DNA from: Hypericibacter adhaerens
GTDB taxonomy: Bacteria; Pseudomonadota; Alphaproteobacteria; Dongiales; Dongiaceae
Reading direction: 5' to 3'
DNA: 64,000 nt
Assembly: GCF_008728835.1 (NCBI RefSeq)
Contig: NZ_CP042582.1
Span: forward strand, 4,266,217-4,330,216
This document shows positions 38,277 through 46,553 of the stretch, piece after piece. A model generated the notes under the pieces. It saw only the letters and a program-made list of their open reading frames with translations. It had not been told where the DNA came from and searched no databases. The stretch's first letter is position 1. Every line of letters starts with the position of its first letter. A program made the position numbers and the translations under genes.

Positions 38277-39856
38277 GCCGCCTCGGCTCCGGTCATCAGG
38301 AGGCCGATCCGGCGCTCGGCATTGCCCTCGTTGGGCACGACGCCGCTGAGCCGGCCGCGGAACATCACGGCGATGCGATCGGACAGCTCCAGGAGCTCGT
38401 CGAGCTCGTTCGAGATCAGGATCACCGCCAGGCCCTGCTCGGCGCATTGCGCGATCCGGTCGCGTGCCAGGCGGATATTGTGGAGATCGAGCCCGTAGGT
38501 CGGCTTGTTGAAGATCGCCAGCCGGCTCGAGCCGTTGAGCTCGCGCGCCAGGAGCGCCTTCTGGATGTTGCCGCCCGAGAGCCGGCCGATCGGCGTGCGC
38601 TCCGACGGCGTGCGGATATCGTGGCGCTTGATCTGCTCGCGCGCATGGCCATGGATCAGGTCCCAGCGGCTGACCCCGCGCTGCCAGAGCGGCGGCACGC
38701 CGATCTCCTTGACCACGAGATTGGTCGCGACCGAGAAGGCGCCGACCGTGCCCTCGCCCAGCCGCTCGTCGGTGATGTAGCGGAAACCATGGCGACGGCG
38801 CTGGGCCACGCCCTCATGGGTCACGTCGCGGCCCTCGAACTGGATCGAGCCCGACGCGGCCGGCCGTTGCCCGGCCAGCATCTCGGCCAGATGCTTCTGG
38901 CCGTTGCCGTCCACACCCGCGACCCCCAGCACCTCGCCGGGCCAGAGCTCGAAGCTCACCTCGACCAGCGGGCATTCGCCGCGGTCGGCGAGGGTCGAGA
39001 CGCCCTTCACCGCCAGAATCGGCGGCTTCGAACGGTCGGCCCGGGCCTGGCGCTTCAGATGGCCGCCGCGGCCCAGCAGCGTCTCGGCATCGCGGCTGTC
39101 CGCCTTCTGGCCGCCGAACATGAGCCGGAGCACCTCGTCGGTGATCTGCGCCTCGGTCATGGATTTGAGCCGCGCCTTGTCGAGCTGGCCCGCAACCCGG
39201 CCCAGCCGCAGGACCGAGATCCGATCGCCGAACTCGTAGGCTTCGGCCAGCTTGTGGGTGATGAAGATGATGGCGACGCCCTTGTCGCGCAGGCGCTTCA
39301 TCACCTTGCCCAGATCCTGGACGCCCTGGGGCGTCAGCATCGAGGTGGGCTCGTCGAGGATCAGCACGTTCTCGCCGCGCCAGAGGGCGCGCATGATCTC
39401 GACCTGCTGCTGCTCGCCCAGCGCCAGCCTTCCCACCAGCGCATCGGGATCGAGCCGAACGCCCAGCAGGTCGGACAGCTCCTGGAAGCGCTTGAGCACC
39501 GGCGCGCGGTCGAGCAGGCGCCAGCGCGAGCCGCCCAGCATCAGGTTCTCGATGACGGAGAGCGTCGGCACCAGCAGCACATGCTGGAACACGGTGCCGA
39601 TCCCGAGATCGAGGCTGCCGCGCGGCGATCCGATCCGCACCGGCCGGCCCTTGACCAGGATCTCGCCGGAATCGGGCTGCTGCATGCCGGCCAGCATGCC
39701 GATCAGGGTCGATTTGCCGGCCCCGTTCTCGCCGAGCAACACATGGATCTCGCCCGGCAGGAAGTCGATGGAGACGTCGTCGTTCGCGACGACGCCGGGA
39801 AAGCGCTTGGTGACATTCCGCACCGATACGGCTGTTCCCGGCGTCGCCTCACTCAT
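38273..39856 (-). CDS. BMP-type ABC transporter double ATPase (NupO-like)
   Basis: A 527-residue ATPase with two nucleotide-binding domains as in ribose and nucleoside importers. Domain 1 has GENGAGKST and LALGEQQQVEI with ILDEPTSML. Domain 2 is degenerate, as usual in this family: GVDGNGQKHLAEM in place of a full Walker A and LSGGNIQKALLAREL. ATG 39856 follows a TTG that could also be used. It sits 15 bases after the binding-protein gene. Confidence 0.9.
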   Translation of the reverse strand: MSEATPGTAVSVRNVTKRFPGVVANDDVSIDFLPGEIHVLLGENGAGKSTLIGMLAGMQQPDSGEILVKGRPVRIGSPRGSLDLGIGTVFQHVLLVPTLSVIENLMLGGSRWRLLDRAPVLKRFQELSDLLGVRLDPDALVGRLALGEQQQVEIMRALWRGENVLILDEPTSMLTPQGVQDLGKVMKRLRDKGVAIIFITHKLAEAYEFGDRISVLRLGRVAGQLDKARLKSMTEAQITDEVLRLMFGGQKADSRDAETLLGRGGHLKRQARADRSKPPILAVKGVSTLADRGECPLVEVSFELWPGEVLGVAGVDGNGQKHLAEMLAGQRPAASGSIQFEGRDVTHEGVAQRRRHGFRYITDERLGEGTVGAFSVATNLVVKEIGVPPLWQRGVSRWDLIHGHAREQIKRHDIRTPSERTPIGRLSGGNIQKALLARELNGSSRLAIFNKPTYGLDLHNIRLARDRIAQCAEQGLAVILISNELDELLELSDRIAVMFRGRLSGVVPNEGNAERRIGLLMTGAEAA

Positions 39857-39871
39857 CAACGCACCCGATCC

Positions 39872-40933
39872 TTACTGGGCGTTGCCGATTTCGACCGAGG
39901 TCATCAGCTTGCGGACGTCCGCCGCATTGAAGACCGGGGTCAGCTTGATGTCGCCCTTTACGATGCCGTTGCGGACCGCCATCACCTGGCTCCACACATC
40001 GTCAGGGATGTGCTTGGTGTGCAGGAGCTGGCAGGAATCGTCGGCCACCTGGATCGAGTAGTGCTTGGTGCCGAAGGTGCCGGCCTTGAGGTCCTCGACC
40101 ATGGCGCTGAACACGGGCACCAGGTTCCAGACCACGGAAGACAGCAGGTGACCCTTGTCGATCGGGGTCTTGTCGCCGATCACGTCGATGAAATAGACAT
40201 CGCCGCCATCGGTCGCCTTGGTGGTCTCGGTCGCCTCCATCATGCCGAAGCTGGCACCGTCGCCCTGGCCGAAGATGATGTCGGCGCCGGCGGCGATGAC
40301 GGATTCGGTGACGCGCCGGCCGCCGGCCGCATCGGAATAGGCGGCGGGACCGATCACGGCATAGATCAGCTTGATGTTCGGCTTGATCGCCTTGGCGCCC
40401 TGGGCGAAAGCGGCCGACTGCGAGTTCCAGGAGGGCGGCTCGCCCGAGGTGACGATGCCGAGCGCCCCCGTGCGGGTCATCTTCGCCGCCAGCACGCCGG
40501 CGAGATAGGCGCCTTCATGGCCGCTCAGCGTGTAGTCGGCGATCAGGCCCGGGACGTTGGCGTCGGGACGATCGACGATCGCGACCGGCACCTTGGTCTC
40601 GTTGGCGATTTCCGGCGCCGCCTGGTTGTAGCCCGAGGCATGGGCGATCATCAGGCTGACGCCGTCGCCCGCCAGCTCGCGCAGCTGCGGACGCACATCG
40701 CCATAGCCCAGGCCCTCGGCCGGGACGAACTCGATGCCGTATTTCGCCGCCACCGCCTTGCCGGCGTCGATCGCCTGCTGGTTCCAGCCATAGTCCGTGC
40801 CCTGCTCCGGCGTCAGGACCGCGATGCTCTTCACATCGGTGGCACCGGCAGCGCCGGCGAAGCCGACGCTGAGCGCCAGCGCGGCCGCGACGGGCGTCGC
40901 CTTGATCACTCTGCTCAATGATGTCCACGTCAT
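39872..40933 (-). CDS. BMP-family substrate-binding protein (BmpA/Med type)
   Basis: A 353-residue periplasmic binding protein of the BMP family, whose known ligands include nucleosides and, in spirochaetes, riboflavin. The signal peptide ends near GAAGA-TDVK. The mature part has VLTPEQGTDYGWNQQA, ASGYNQAAPEIA and FGQGDGASFGMM. It begins the transporter block and lies between the FHMPC dehydrogenase-like gene and the lactonase-like gene of B6 degradation. A pyridine vitamer as ligand is therefore plausible, but the sequence alone does not say so. Confidence 0.88.
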   Translation of the reverse strand: MTWTSLSRVIKATPVAAALALSVGFAGAAGATDVKSIAVLTPEQGTDYGWNQQAIDAGKAVAAKYGIEFVPAEGLGYGDVRPQLRELAGDGVSLMIAHASGYNQAAPEIANETKVPVAIVDRPDANVPGLIADYTLSGHEGAYLAGVLAAKMTRTGALGIVTSGEPPSWNSQSAAFAQGAKAIKPNIKLIYAVIGPAAYSDAAGGRRVTESVIAAGADIIFGQGDGASFGMMEATETTKATDGGDVYFIDVIGDKTPIDKGHLLSSVVWNLVPVFSAMVEDLKAGTFGTKHYSIQVADDSCQLLHTKHIPDDVWSQVMAVRNGIVKGDIKLTPVFNAADVRKLMTSVEIGNAQ

Positions 40934-41051
40934 GGGGTTAGCTCCTCCCTATCGATTAGCACCCAGTTGGATACGCGCTCTTGTTAGTTTCAGCGCGATC
41001 GCCCGTCATTTCCTTCGCGGGCTCTTGCGCCGCCGATCCCCGATCCGGGGA

Positions 41052-41966
41052 CTAGCCCTCCAACGCCTTGCGGACCGCCACCAACCGGCGGGCCCGCTGG
41101 CTCTGAAGCTCCTTGATGCCGTCCGGCGTGTAGCTGAAGATGCCGCCGCCGCTCTTGATGCCCAGTTGGCCTTTGGCCGTGCGCTGCGTCACATAGGGGC
41201 TGACATCGCCCCGCGCGCAAAGCTCCTTGTTCAGATAACTGCCGACCGACTGGTAGATGTCCAGGCCGGCCATGTCGAGCAGCGCCATGGGACCGACCAC
41301 CGAGAGCTTGTAGCCGATGCCCCAGGAGACGCAGGCATCGAGCCCTTCGGGATCGATCACGCCCTGCTCGACCAGGTCGCAGCATTCGCGCATCACCGCA
41401 TAGAGCACGCGGTTCTCGACGAAGCCCGGCACGTCCTTCTTGACCCGGATCGGGATGAGGCCGAGCCTCTTCACGAACGCCGCCATCCAGTCGGCGGTCG
41501 CGGGCGCCGTCTCGCGGCCCGCCACCACCTCGATGATCGGGATGATGTGGGGCGGGTTCGACCAATGCATGCCGACGATGCGGCCCGGCGCCGAGTTGCC
41601 GGCCTGGAGCTTGGTGATGGGGATGCCCGAGGTGTCGGAGGCGATGACGCACTCCTTGGGCACCAGCTTGTCGATCTCGGCCAGGACCTGGAGCTTGAGC
41701 TCGAGCTTCTCCGGCACGTTCTCGATGACGAGCCCGGCGCCCTTCACCGCGGTCGCCAGATCCTCCTGGATCGCGACTTCGGCCTGGCTCCGGTCCGCCA
41801 TGCCCAGCGTCGCCAGCACGCCCGCCGCCATCTTCATCGCCTGCGGCGCCTTGGCGCGCTGCTCGGGCGAGAGGTCGAAGGCGGCGACGGTCATGCCGGC
41901 GCGTGCGAGCACCGCCGCGATGCCCGGCCCCATGGTCCCCAGACCGATGAGCGCAACCCTGGTCAT
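41052..41966 (-). CDS. 3-hydroxyacyl-CoA dehydrogenase family; probable FHMPC dehydrogenase
   Basis: A 304-residue NAD-dependent enzyme: Rossmann motif GLGTMGPGIA (residues 8-17), catalytic His134 in MHWSNPPHIIP, and a C-terminal helical domain. It resembles M. loti 5-formyl-3-hydroxy-2-methylpyridine-4-carboxylate 5-dehydrogenase (from memory) in GLGTMGPG, ENVPE, SDTSGIPITKLQA, HWSNPPHIIP, SWGIGYK and GPMALLDMAGLDIY. In that pathway it oxidises the 5-aldehyde to the 4,5-dicarboxylate. Ordinary fatty-acid 3-hydroxyacyl-CoA dehydrogenase is less likely, since no beta-oxidation genes adjoin. Confidence 0.75.
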   Translation of the reverse strand: MTRVALIGLGTMGPGIAAVLARAGMTVAAFDLSPEQRAKAPQAMKMAAGVLATLGMADRSQAEVAIQEDLATAVKGAGLVIENVPEKLELKLQVLAEIDKLVPKECVIASDTSGIPITKLQAGNSAPGRIVGMHWSNPPHIIPIIEVVAGRETAPATADWMAAFVKRLGLIPIRVKKDVPGFVENRVLYAVMRECCDLVEQGVIDPEGLDACVSWGIGYKLSVVGPMALLDMAGLDIYQSVGSYLNKELCARGDVSPYVTQRTAKGQLGIKSGGGIFSYTPDGIKELQSQRARRLVAVRKALEG

Positions 41967-42044
41967 GATCCGCTGTCCGTCCCCCTCGAGGGCCGGGCGC
42001 CGGCCTTGTCCGGCCGGTCGTCCCGCCCTTCCTCGCTTACCCTA

Positions 42045-42644
42045 TCAGCCGGCGATCGCCTTCTTGAAGGCGGGCCGCGTCAGCAGCTTCTCGCGCCAGG
42101 TCCGGAGCTTCGGCAGCGGCGGATGCTCGATCGGAAAATCGAGGCAGCGCGTGATGATGGAACCCAGCGCGAAATCGGCCAGCGTCATCTCCTTGCCCGC
42201 GATCCAGTCCCGGCCCGCGATGCCGTTCTCCAGGATCTGGAGCAGCCCGATCAGCTCCTTGCTGTCGGCCGCCCAGCCGGCGCCGCGCTCGGCGGCCGGC
42301 TTCTTGGCGTCCTTGAAGATCGAGACATAGGGCGCGTTGAGCGAGGCGAGCTGCCAGTCCATCCAGCGCTCGACCTCGCTGCGCTGCGCGGGATCGGCCG
42401 GATAGAACTTGCCGCCGTTCTTGTTGGCGAGATAGCGCAGGATCGTGTTCGATTCCCAGATGATCGTGCCGTTGTCGTCGAGCGTCGGCACCTTGCCGTT
42501 CGGGTTGAGCTTCAGATAGTCGCCGCCGGTGTTGTTGAACTGGCGGCCGTAGTCTTCGCGCTTGTAGGGGAGCCCCAGCTCCTCCAGCAGCCAGACCACC
42601 TTCTGCACGTTGCCCGATGTGCCGCGTCCCAGAACCCTCAGCAT
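42045..42644 (-). CDS. Glutathione S-transferase family protein
   Basis: A 199-residue GST: N-terminal thioredoxin-like domain (MLRVLGRGTSGNVQKVVWLL; residues LNPNGKVPTLDD and the glutathione-binding ESNTILRYLA) and a C-terminal helical domain (WMDWQL, DFALGSI). It is in the catabolic cluster, 78 bases before the FHMPC dehydrogenase-like gene. Some GSTs isomerise ring-fission products (maleylpyruvate isomerase), which would fit a role after the cupin dioxygenase; detoxification is the alternative. Confidence 0.85.
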   Translation of the reverse strand: MLRVLGRGTSGNVQKVVWLLEELGLPYKREDYGRQFNNTGGDYLKLNPNGKVPTLDDNGTIIWESNTILRYLANKNGGKFYPADPAQRSEVERWMDWQLASLNAPYVSIFKDAKKPAAERGAGWAADSKELIGLLQILENGIAGRDWIAGKEMTLADFALGSIITRCLDFPIEHPPLPKLRTWREKLLTRPAFKKAIAG

Positions 42645-42717
42645 TGTCCTATCCCCGCCCTGTCTCGTTGTTCTCGTGTGATCTCGTCTCGTCGTCCGGC
42701 CGGTGCTTCCAAGCGCC

Positions 42718-43098
42718 TCAGCGCACCGGCCTATAGGCGATCGCGTCGATCTCGATCTTGCAGGAGATGACCGCGCGCGCCTCGACGGTGGTGCGCGCGA
42801 TGCGGCCTTCCGCGAAATACTCCTTGAAGACGCCGTTATAGCGGCCGAAGTCGCGCGCGTCCTCCAGATAAACCGTCATCTTCACCACATCCGAAAGGTC
42901 GGCGCCCTCGAGCGCCAGGATGCGGCGGATCGATTCGAGGGTCCAGCGCGTCTCTTCCTCGATATTGCCGACGCACATGTTGCCCTGCTCGTCCTTGGCC
43001 ACCTGGCCCGAGACGAAGATATAGTCGCCGGCGCGGACCGCCGGATGGAAGGGCAGGTTCGGGTTCTTCTTGCCGATCGGCTTGATGGCGTCGTTCAT
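42718..43098 (-). CDS. RidA family protein
   Basis: A 126-residue YjgF/YER057c/RidA protein: FVSGQVAKDEQG, TVYLEDARDFGRYNGVFKEYF and the conserved Arg and Glu near the C-terminus (RTTVEARAVISCKIEIDAIAY region). RidA enzymes hydrolyse reactive enamines and imines released by PLP enzymes or by amine-yielding ring fission. It begins 8 bases after the LVIVD gene, so the two are co-translated. A deaminase of an aminoacrylate-like ring product would fit the pathway. Confidence 0.9.
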   Translation of the reverse strand: MNDAIKPIGKKNPNLPFHPAVRAGDYIFVSGQVAKDEQGNMCVGNIEEETRWTLESIRRILALEGADLSDVVKMTVYLEDARDFGRYNGVFKEYFAEGRIARTTVEARAVISCKIEIDAIAYRPVR

Positions 43099-43106
43099 GG
43101 CGATGC

Positions 43107-44234
43107 TCAGAGGACCGAGGTTTCGACGATATCGACGCCGCGCTGGCGGTCGATCAGATAGAGCAGCCCGCGGCTGTCCATGGTGACATCGTTCGAGGAG
43201 GCGAGCTCGAAGCCTTCCGGCGGATCGGGCTCGAAGAATCCGACCTCCTTCGGCGCGAAGGGATCGGCGATGTCGAGGATGCGCAGGCCCTTGGCGAACC
43301 AGGCGAAGGGAATGATCGTGCCCTTGAAGCGCTCGGAGGGCTGGTGGCAGCCGCGCATCGGCGGCTGCGGCGCGCCGTCGGGATCGACGCCCTCGACCTG
43401 GAAGGTCGAGATCGGAATCGGCAGATGCTCGTTGGTGATGTCGTATATCCAGGTGAAAGCGGGCGCCGCCGGCCAGAGCTTCGCCACATCCTCGTCGGCC
43501 ACCACCATCACGCGCCGGCCCTTGAGCGGCTCGGGAATGGCAAGGCAGGTGTGGGTCGGGTGCGGGAAGGTCGGCGAGGTGTTGATGCCGGAGATGGCCT
43601 TGGGCTTCGACAGGTCGGAGATGTCGAGGATATAGAAGCCGTGATGCCAGTAGCTGACATAGAGCCGGTTGCCCACGCGCAACGGGTGATGGCAGCGCGG
43701 CGGCGTCCAGTTGTCCCAGGGATATTCCTCGCCGCCCGCCTTCCACTGGCCGGGGATCCACCAGCGCCCGACCTCCTCGGGCTTCGCCGGATCCTTGAGG
43801 TCGAGGATCATGGCGATATTGCCGATGTAACCCTCCGCGGTCGGCGAGATATAGGCGTAGCGCCCGTCGAAATCGTAGCGGTGCACGCCCTTGCCGTGGG
43901 TGCGCCATTTGGTGATGAGCCTGGGTTCGGCCGGCTTCGAGACGTCGTAGATGCCGAGCCCGCCGCCGAACTCCGCGACGCCCTCCGTGCCCTGGCGCTC
44001 GTGATTGACGATCATGATGCCGTCGGCGACGCGCACCTTGTGGGAATGCCAGCCGGCGGGCACCTCGACCTTGGTCAGGATCTTCGGCTTGGTCGGATCG
44101 GCGACATCCACGATCGTGGTGCCGGTCGGCTGGCGCATATGGCCGATATAGAGCGTCGTGCCGTCGACCCAGACCTGGCCGCCGCCAGGACAGTCGATAT
44201 GCGCCAGGGGCTTGGTGTTCTTGGTGCGAGCCAT
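43107..44234 (-). CDS. LVIVD-repeat beta-propeller protein
   Basis: A 375-residue protein with repeated blades of the LVIVD type, for example TTIVDVADPTKPKILTKVEVP, GLGIYDVSKPAEPRLI, YILDISDLSKPKAI and LRILDIADPFAPKEVGFFEP. No signal peptide is evident, unlike many family members. Function is unknown; such propellers sometimes accompany ring-cleavage and dehydrogenase genes. Its place between the cupin dioxygenase and RidA suggests a pathway role, perhaps as a lyase- or lactonase-like propeller or binding scaffold. Confidence 0.8.
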   Translation of the reverse strand: MARTKNTKPLAHIDCPGGGQVWVDGTTLYIGHMRQPTGTTIVDVADPTKPKILTKVEVPAGWHSHKVRVADGIMIVNHERQGTEGVAEFGGGLGIYDVSKPAEPRLITKWRTHGKGVHRYDFDGRYAYISPTAEGYIGNIAMILDLKDPAKPEEVGRWWIPGQWKAGGEEYPWDNWTPPRCHHPLRVGNRLYVSYWHHGFYILDISDLSKPKAISGINTSPTFPHPTHTCLAIPEPLKGRRVMVVADEDVAKLWPAAPAFTWIYDITNEHLPIPISTFQVEGVDPDGAPQPPMRGCHQPSERFKGTIIPFAWFAKGLRILDIADPFAPKEVGFFEPDPPEGFELASSNDVTMDSRGLLYLIDRQRGVDIVETSVL

Positions 44235-44306
44235 GATCTCCGAAAATGCCGGTCGATGCTGCGGTGAAGGCGGTGCGGCGGCGCGCCGAAAGAAACGGCC
44301 GGCCCG

Positions 44307-45449
44307 TCAGACGAGACGGAAGATCTCGCCCGAGGACCGGCGCCCGTGCTTCTGGTAGAGAGCCAGGGCCTTGAGCGTCGGCTCGTCCGAGGCGACGAAC
44401 AGGATCGCGGGGTCCTTCTCCGACGTGTTCACATGCTCGCACCATTCGCCGCCGGGCACCGCGAAGGTGTCGAACGGCTCCCAGTCGAGCTTCTTGCCGC
44501 CCACGATGCTGTAGCCGCTCCCCTCGAAGGGCGCGCAGAGCAGGCTCGCGTTCTGCTTCAGGGGCAGCGTCTTCTCTCCCGGGCGCAGCATCTGGGCGAA
44601 GAAGGTGATGGTCCGGTAGACCGGGCCGCCCGTGGTGGGATCGACATATTCCACCATCAGCGCCTCGTAGGGATCGCCGTCCCAGTTGCGGAACTTCTCC
44701 AGGAGCTCGCGCATCATCTCCCAGCGATAGACATACATCGGCGAGGCGGCGCCGGTGCCGCGGTGATGCGACAGGAAGCGCGGCATCAGCCCGCCATGGC
44801 CATAGACGCGCTGCGAGTAATCGGCCGGGAAGCGCTCGCTCTGCACCTGCTTCTTGATGCGCTCGCCCTTCACCTCCTCGTGATAGTCATGCTCGAAATA
44901 GGTGGCGTTGAGCATCTCGGTCAGCGGCAGATCGAGGACGCTGAGATTGATCGCCGGGTCGCCGCCCTTGTTGCCGTGATTGTGCCAGGTGTCGTGCGGC
45001 GTCAGCACCATGTCGCCGGGGCCGAACACGATGTTCTCGCCCTCGACGCCGGTGAAGTTCGACATGCCGGTCAGGCCGAAGCGGATCGCGTTGGGCGAAT
45101 GGCGGTGCGGCGGCATGATCTCGTTGGGATCGTTGAGCCGGTAGGCCGTGTACATCGTGGTCACGCTGGCGCGGCGCGGCGCCAGGCCGGGATTGACCAG
45201 GATCAGCGAGCGGCGCTCGGAGGATTCCATCGTGATCAGCTCGGCCGAGCGGTGCAGCAGCGGCTCGATGTCGGTCTTGTACTTCCAGAGGAAGGGGATC
45301 GCCTTCTTCTTGTCCATGACCTGGCGGTCCTCGTCATGGACGTTCTTCTGGTCGACCGCCCAGAACGGCGCCATGCAGCGCTCGAACACGTCGGCATGGA
45401 GCTTGTCCATCGCCGCCTTGCGATTGTCGCCCTCGACCCTGACCGTCAT
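44307..45449 (-). CDS. Cupin dioxygenase, gentisate/salicylate 1,2-dioxygenase-like
   Basis: A 380-residue two-cupin protein of the gentisate 1,2-dioxygenase/salicylate dioxygenase family. Iron ligands are visible in the first cupin (PPHRHSPNAIRFGLTG and the later THDTWHNHG-like segment LTPHDTWHNHGN). The second cupin (PYEALMVEYVDP onward; GGEWCEHVN) is degenerate. Such enzymes cleave aromatic rings between a carboxylated and hydroxylated carbon using O2 and Fe(II). First gene of the cluster, divergent from the GntR regulator. It may open the ring of the hydroxypyridine carboxylate made by the neighbouring enzymes; this is inferred. Confidence 0.8.
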   Translation of the reverse strand: MTVRVEGDNRKAAMDKLHADVFERCMAPFWAVDQKNVHDEDRQVMDKKKAIPFLWKYKTDIEPLLHRSAELITMESSERRSLILVNPGLAPRRASVTTMYTAYRLNDPNEIMPPHRHSPNAIRFGLTGMSNFTGVEGENIVFGPGDMVLTPHDTWHNHGNKGGDPAINLSVLDLPLTEMLNATYFEHDYHEEVKGERIKKQVQSERFPADYSQRVYGHGGLMPRFLSHHRGTGAASPMYVYRWEMMRELLEKFRNWDGDPYEALMVEYVDPTTGGPVYRTITFFAQMLRPGEKTLPLKQNASLLCAPFEGSGYSIVGGKKLDWEPFDTFAVPGGEWCEHVNTSEKDPAILFVASDEPTLKALALYQKHGRRSSGEIFRLV

Positions 45450-45526
45450 ATTTTCTCGCCTCCCTGCTCACGGCCTCGCGGCCGAAGCGGTTCCTGATGT
45501 CCCCGGGATGGCCGATCCGGTTGCCC

Positions 45527-45551
45527 GAACCAATCGGACTCCAAGTGGTTC
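45527..45551. promoter_or_regulatory. Inverted repeat upstream of cupin operon
   Basis: GAACCA and TGGTTC flank a 13-base spacer about 80-100 bases upstream of the cupin start. Possible operator half-sites; the TGGT/ACCA cores fit GntR proteins. Confidence 0.4.
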
Positions 45552-45725
45552 ATATTGTTACGCAAACACTAGCGGCGGCTGTAACCAATCGTCAAGTTTG
45601 AATCTGGTCCCCGCCGCGGCCCGGCGCCGGCCGTGCGGTTCGAGCCGAAGACGGCGCGAAAGCAGCGGGGCGCGTCGGCCCGGACCACCGTCGCCGCCCC
45701 TGTCCGCCGCGGCACCGGGCGGGCC

Positions 45726-45802
45726 GATACCAATTTTCTCGGTTGGGCGTCGCGGAGAACCGCCTTGACGCGTAACGCAAACCATTTTAGTCAATTGGTA
45801 TC
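45726..45802. promoter_or_regulatory. Paired inverted GATACCAATT arms upstream of GntR gene
   Basis: GATACCAATT (45726-45735) and its exact reverse complement AATTGGTATC (45793-45802) lie 57 bases apart, 32 bases and more before the regulator start. Arranged as two separated operators for a dimeric GntR repressor, possibly with looping. Confidence 0.45.
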
Positions 45803-45833
45803 ACTTGCCGGCGGAGCCATCTGGATCGGGACC

Positions 45834-46553
45834 ATGGAAGCCTATGAACAGACCGCAGCGAGGCTGCGCCAACTGATTTCCGACGGCGATATCGGCGAAG
45901 ACGGACGCATCCCGCCCGAGCGCGTGCTGGCCAGCGAGCTGGGGGTCGGCCGGCGTTCCCTGCGCCGCGCCCTCGAAATCCTGGAGAGCGAGGGCCGCAT
46001 CTCGCGCCAGCAGGGCCGCGGCACCTTCATCCAGGCCTCGCCCTTCACGGCCGCCGCCGCGGGCGCCGAGGTTCTCGACAATATCCTCGAGCATACGAAC
46101 CCGCAGGAAGTGATCGAGCTCCGGCTCGCGACCGAGCCGGTGATCGCGCGGCTGGCCGCCCTGCGCGCCTCGCAATGCGACATCAAGAAGCTGCAGCGCC
46201 TCGCGGCGGAGACCCGGGCCGCGGCCGGCGCCGAGAGCTACGAGCAGGCCGACCAGGCCTTCCATCGGGCGGTCGTCGAGGCGTCGCGCAACGCCCTCTT
46301 CCTCGCCGTGTTCGACGCGGTCGGTGCCGCGCGGCGCGACGAGGCCTGGCGGCGCGTGGGCGAGAACGCCCATTGCTTCAAGCGCCAGGCGGTCCATGCC
46401 GATTTCCACGCCGAGATCGTGGCCGCGATCGCGGCCCGCGACGGCGAGCGCGCGCAGTCGGCGATGTATCGCCATCTGAGCGATATCCAGCAGCATATCC
46501 TGCGCCACGCCTTCTCGCTGCATACGGCCCCGGTCGCCGGCGCCGCCCAGTAA
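45834..46553 (+). CDS. GntR/FadR-family (FCD) transcriptional regulator
   Basis: A 239-residue regulator: N-terminal winged helix (RIPPERVLASELGVGRRSLRRALEILESEG, a classic GntR pattern) and a C-terminal FCD ligand-binding domain with conserved Arg, Asp/His residues (ELRLATEPVIARLAA, DQAFHRAVVEAS, HADFHAEIVAAI). ATG 45834 is the natural start; the upstream extension lacks family residues. It is divergent from the cupin operon and probably represses it and itself, with a catabolic intermediate as inducer. Confidence 0.9.
   Translation: MEAYEQTAARLRQLISDGDIGEDGRIPPERVLASELGVGRRSLRRALEILESEGRISRQQGRGTFIQASPFTAAAAGAEVLDNILEHTNPQEVIELRLATEPVIARLAALRASQCDIKKLQRLAAETRAAAGAESYEQADQAFHRAVVEASRNALFLAVFDAVGAARRDEAWRRVGENAHCFKRQAVHADFHAEIVAAIAARDGERAQSAMYRHLSDIQQHILRHAFSLHTAPVAGAAQ

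Larger units (their letters stand above)
45450..45833. promoter_or_regulatory. Divergent promoter region, cupin operon / GntR
   Basis: 384 bases between the cupin gene and the gntR-type gene. It contains two inverted-repeat sets: GAACCA/TGGTTC (45527-45551) and GATACCAATT/AATTGGTATC (45726-45735 and 45793-45802), the latter with the GGTATC core seen in many FadR-subfamily half-sites. No gene is credible here, although an in-frame extension of the regulator is open back to 45633. Confidence 0.5.
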
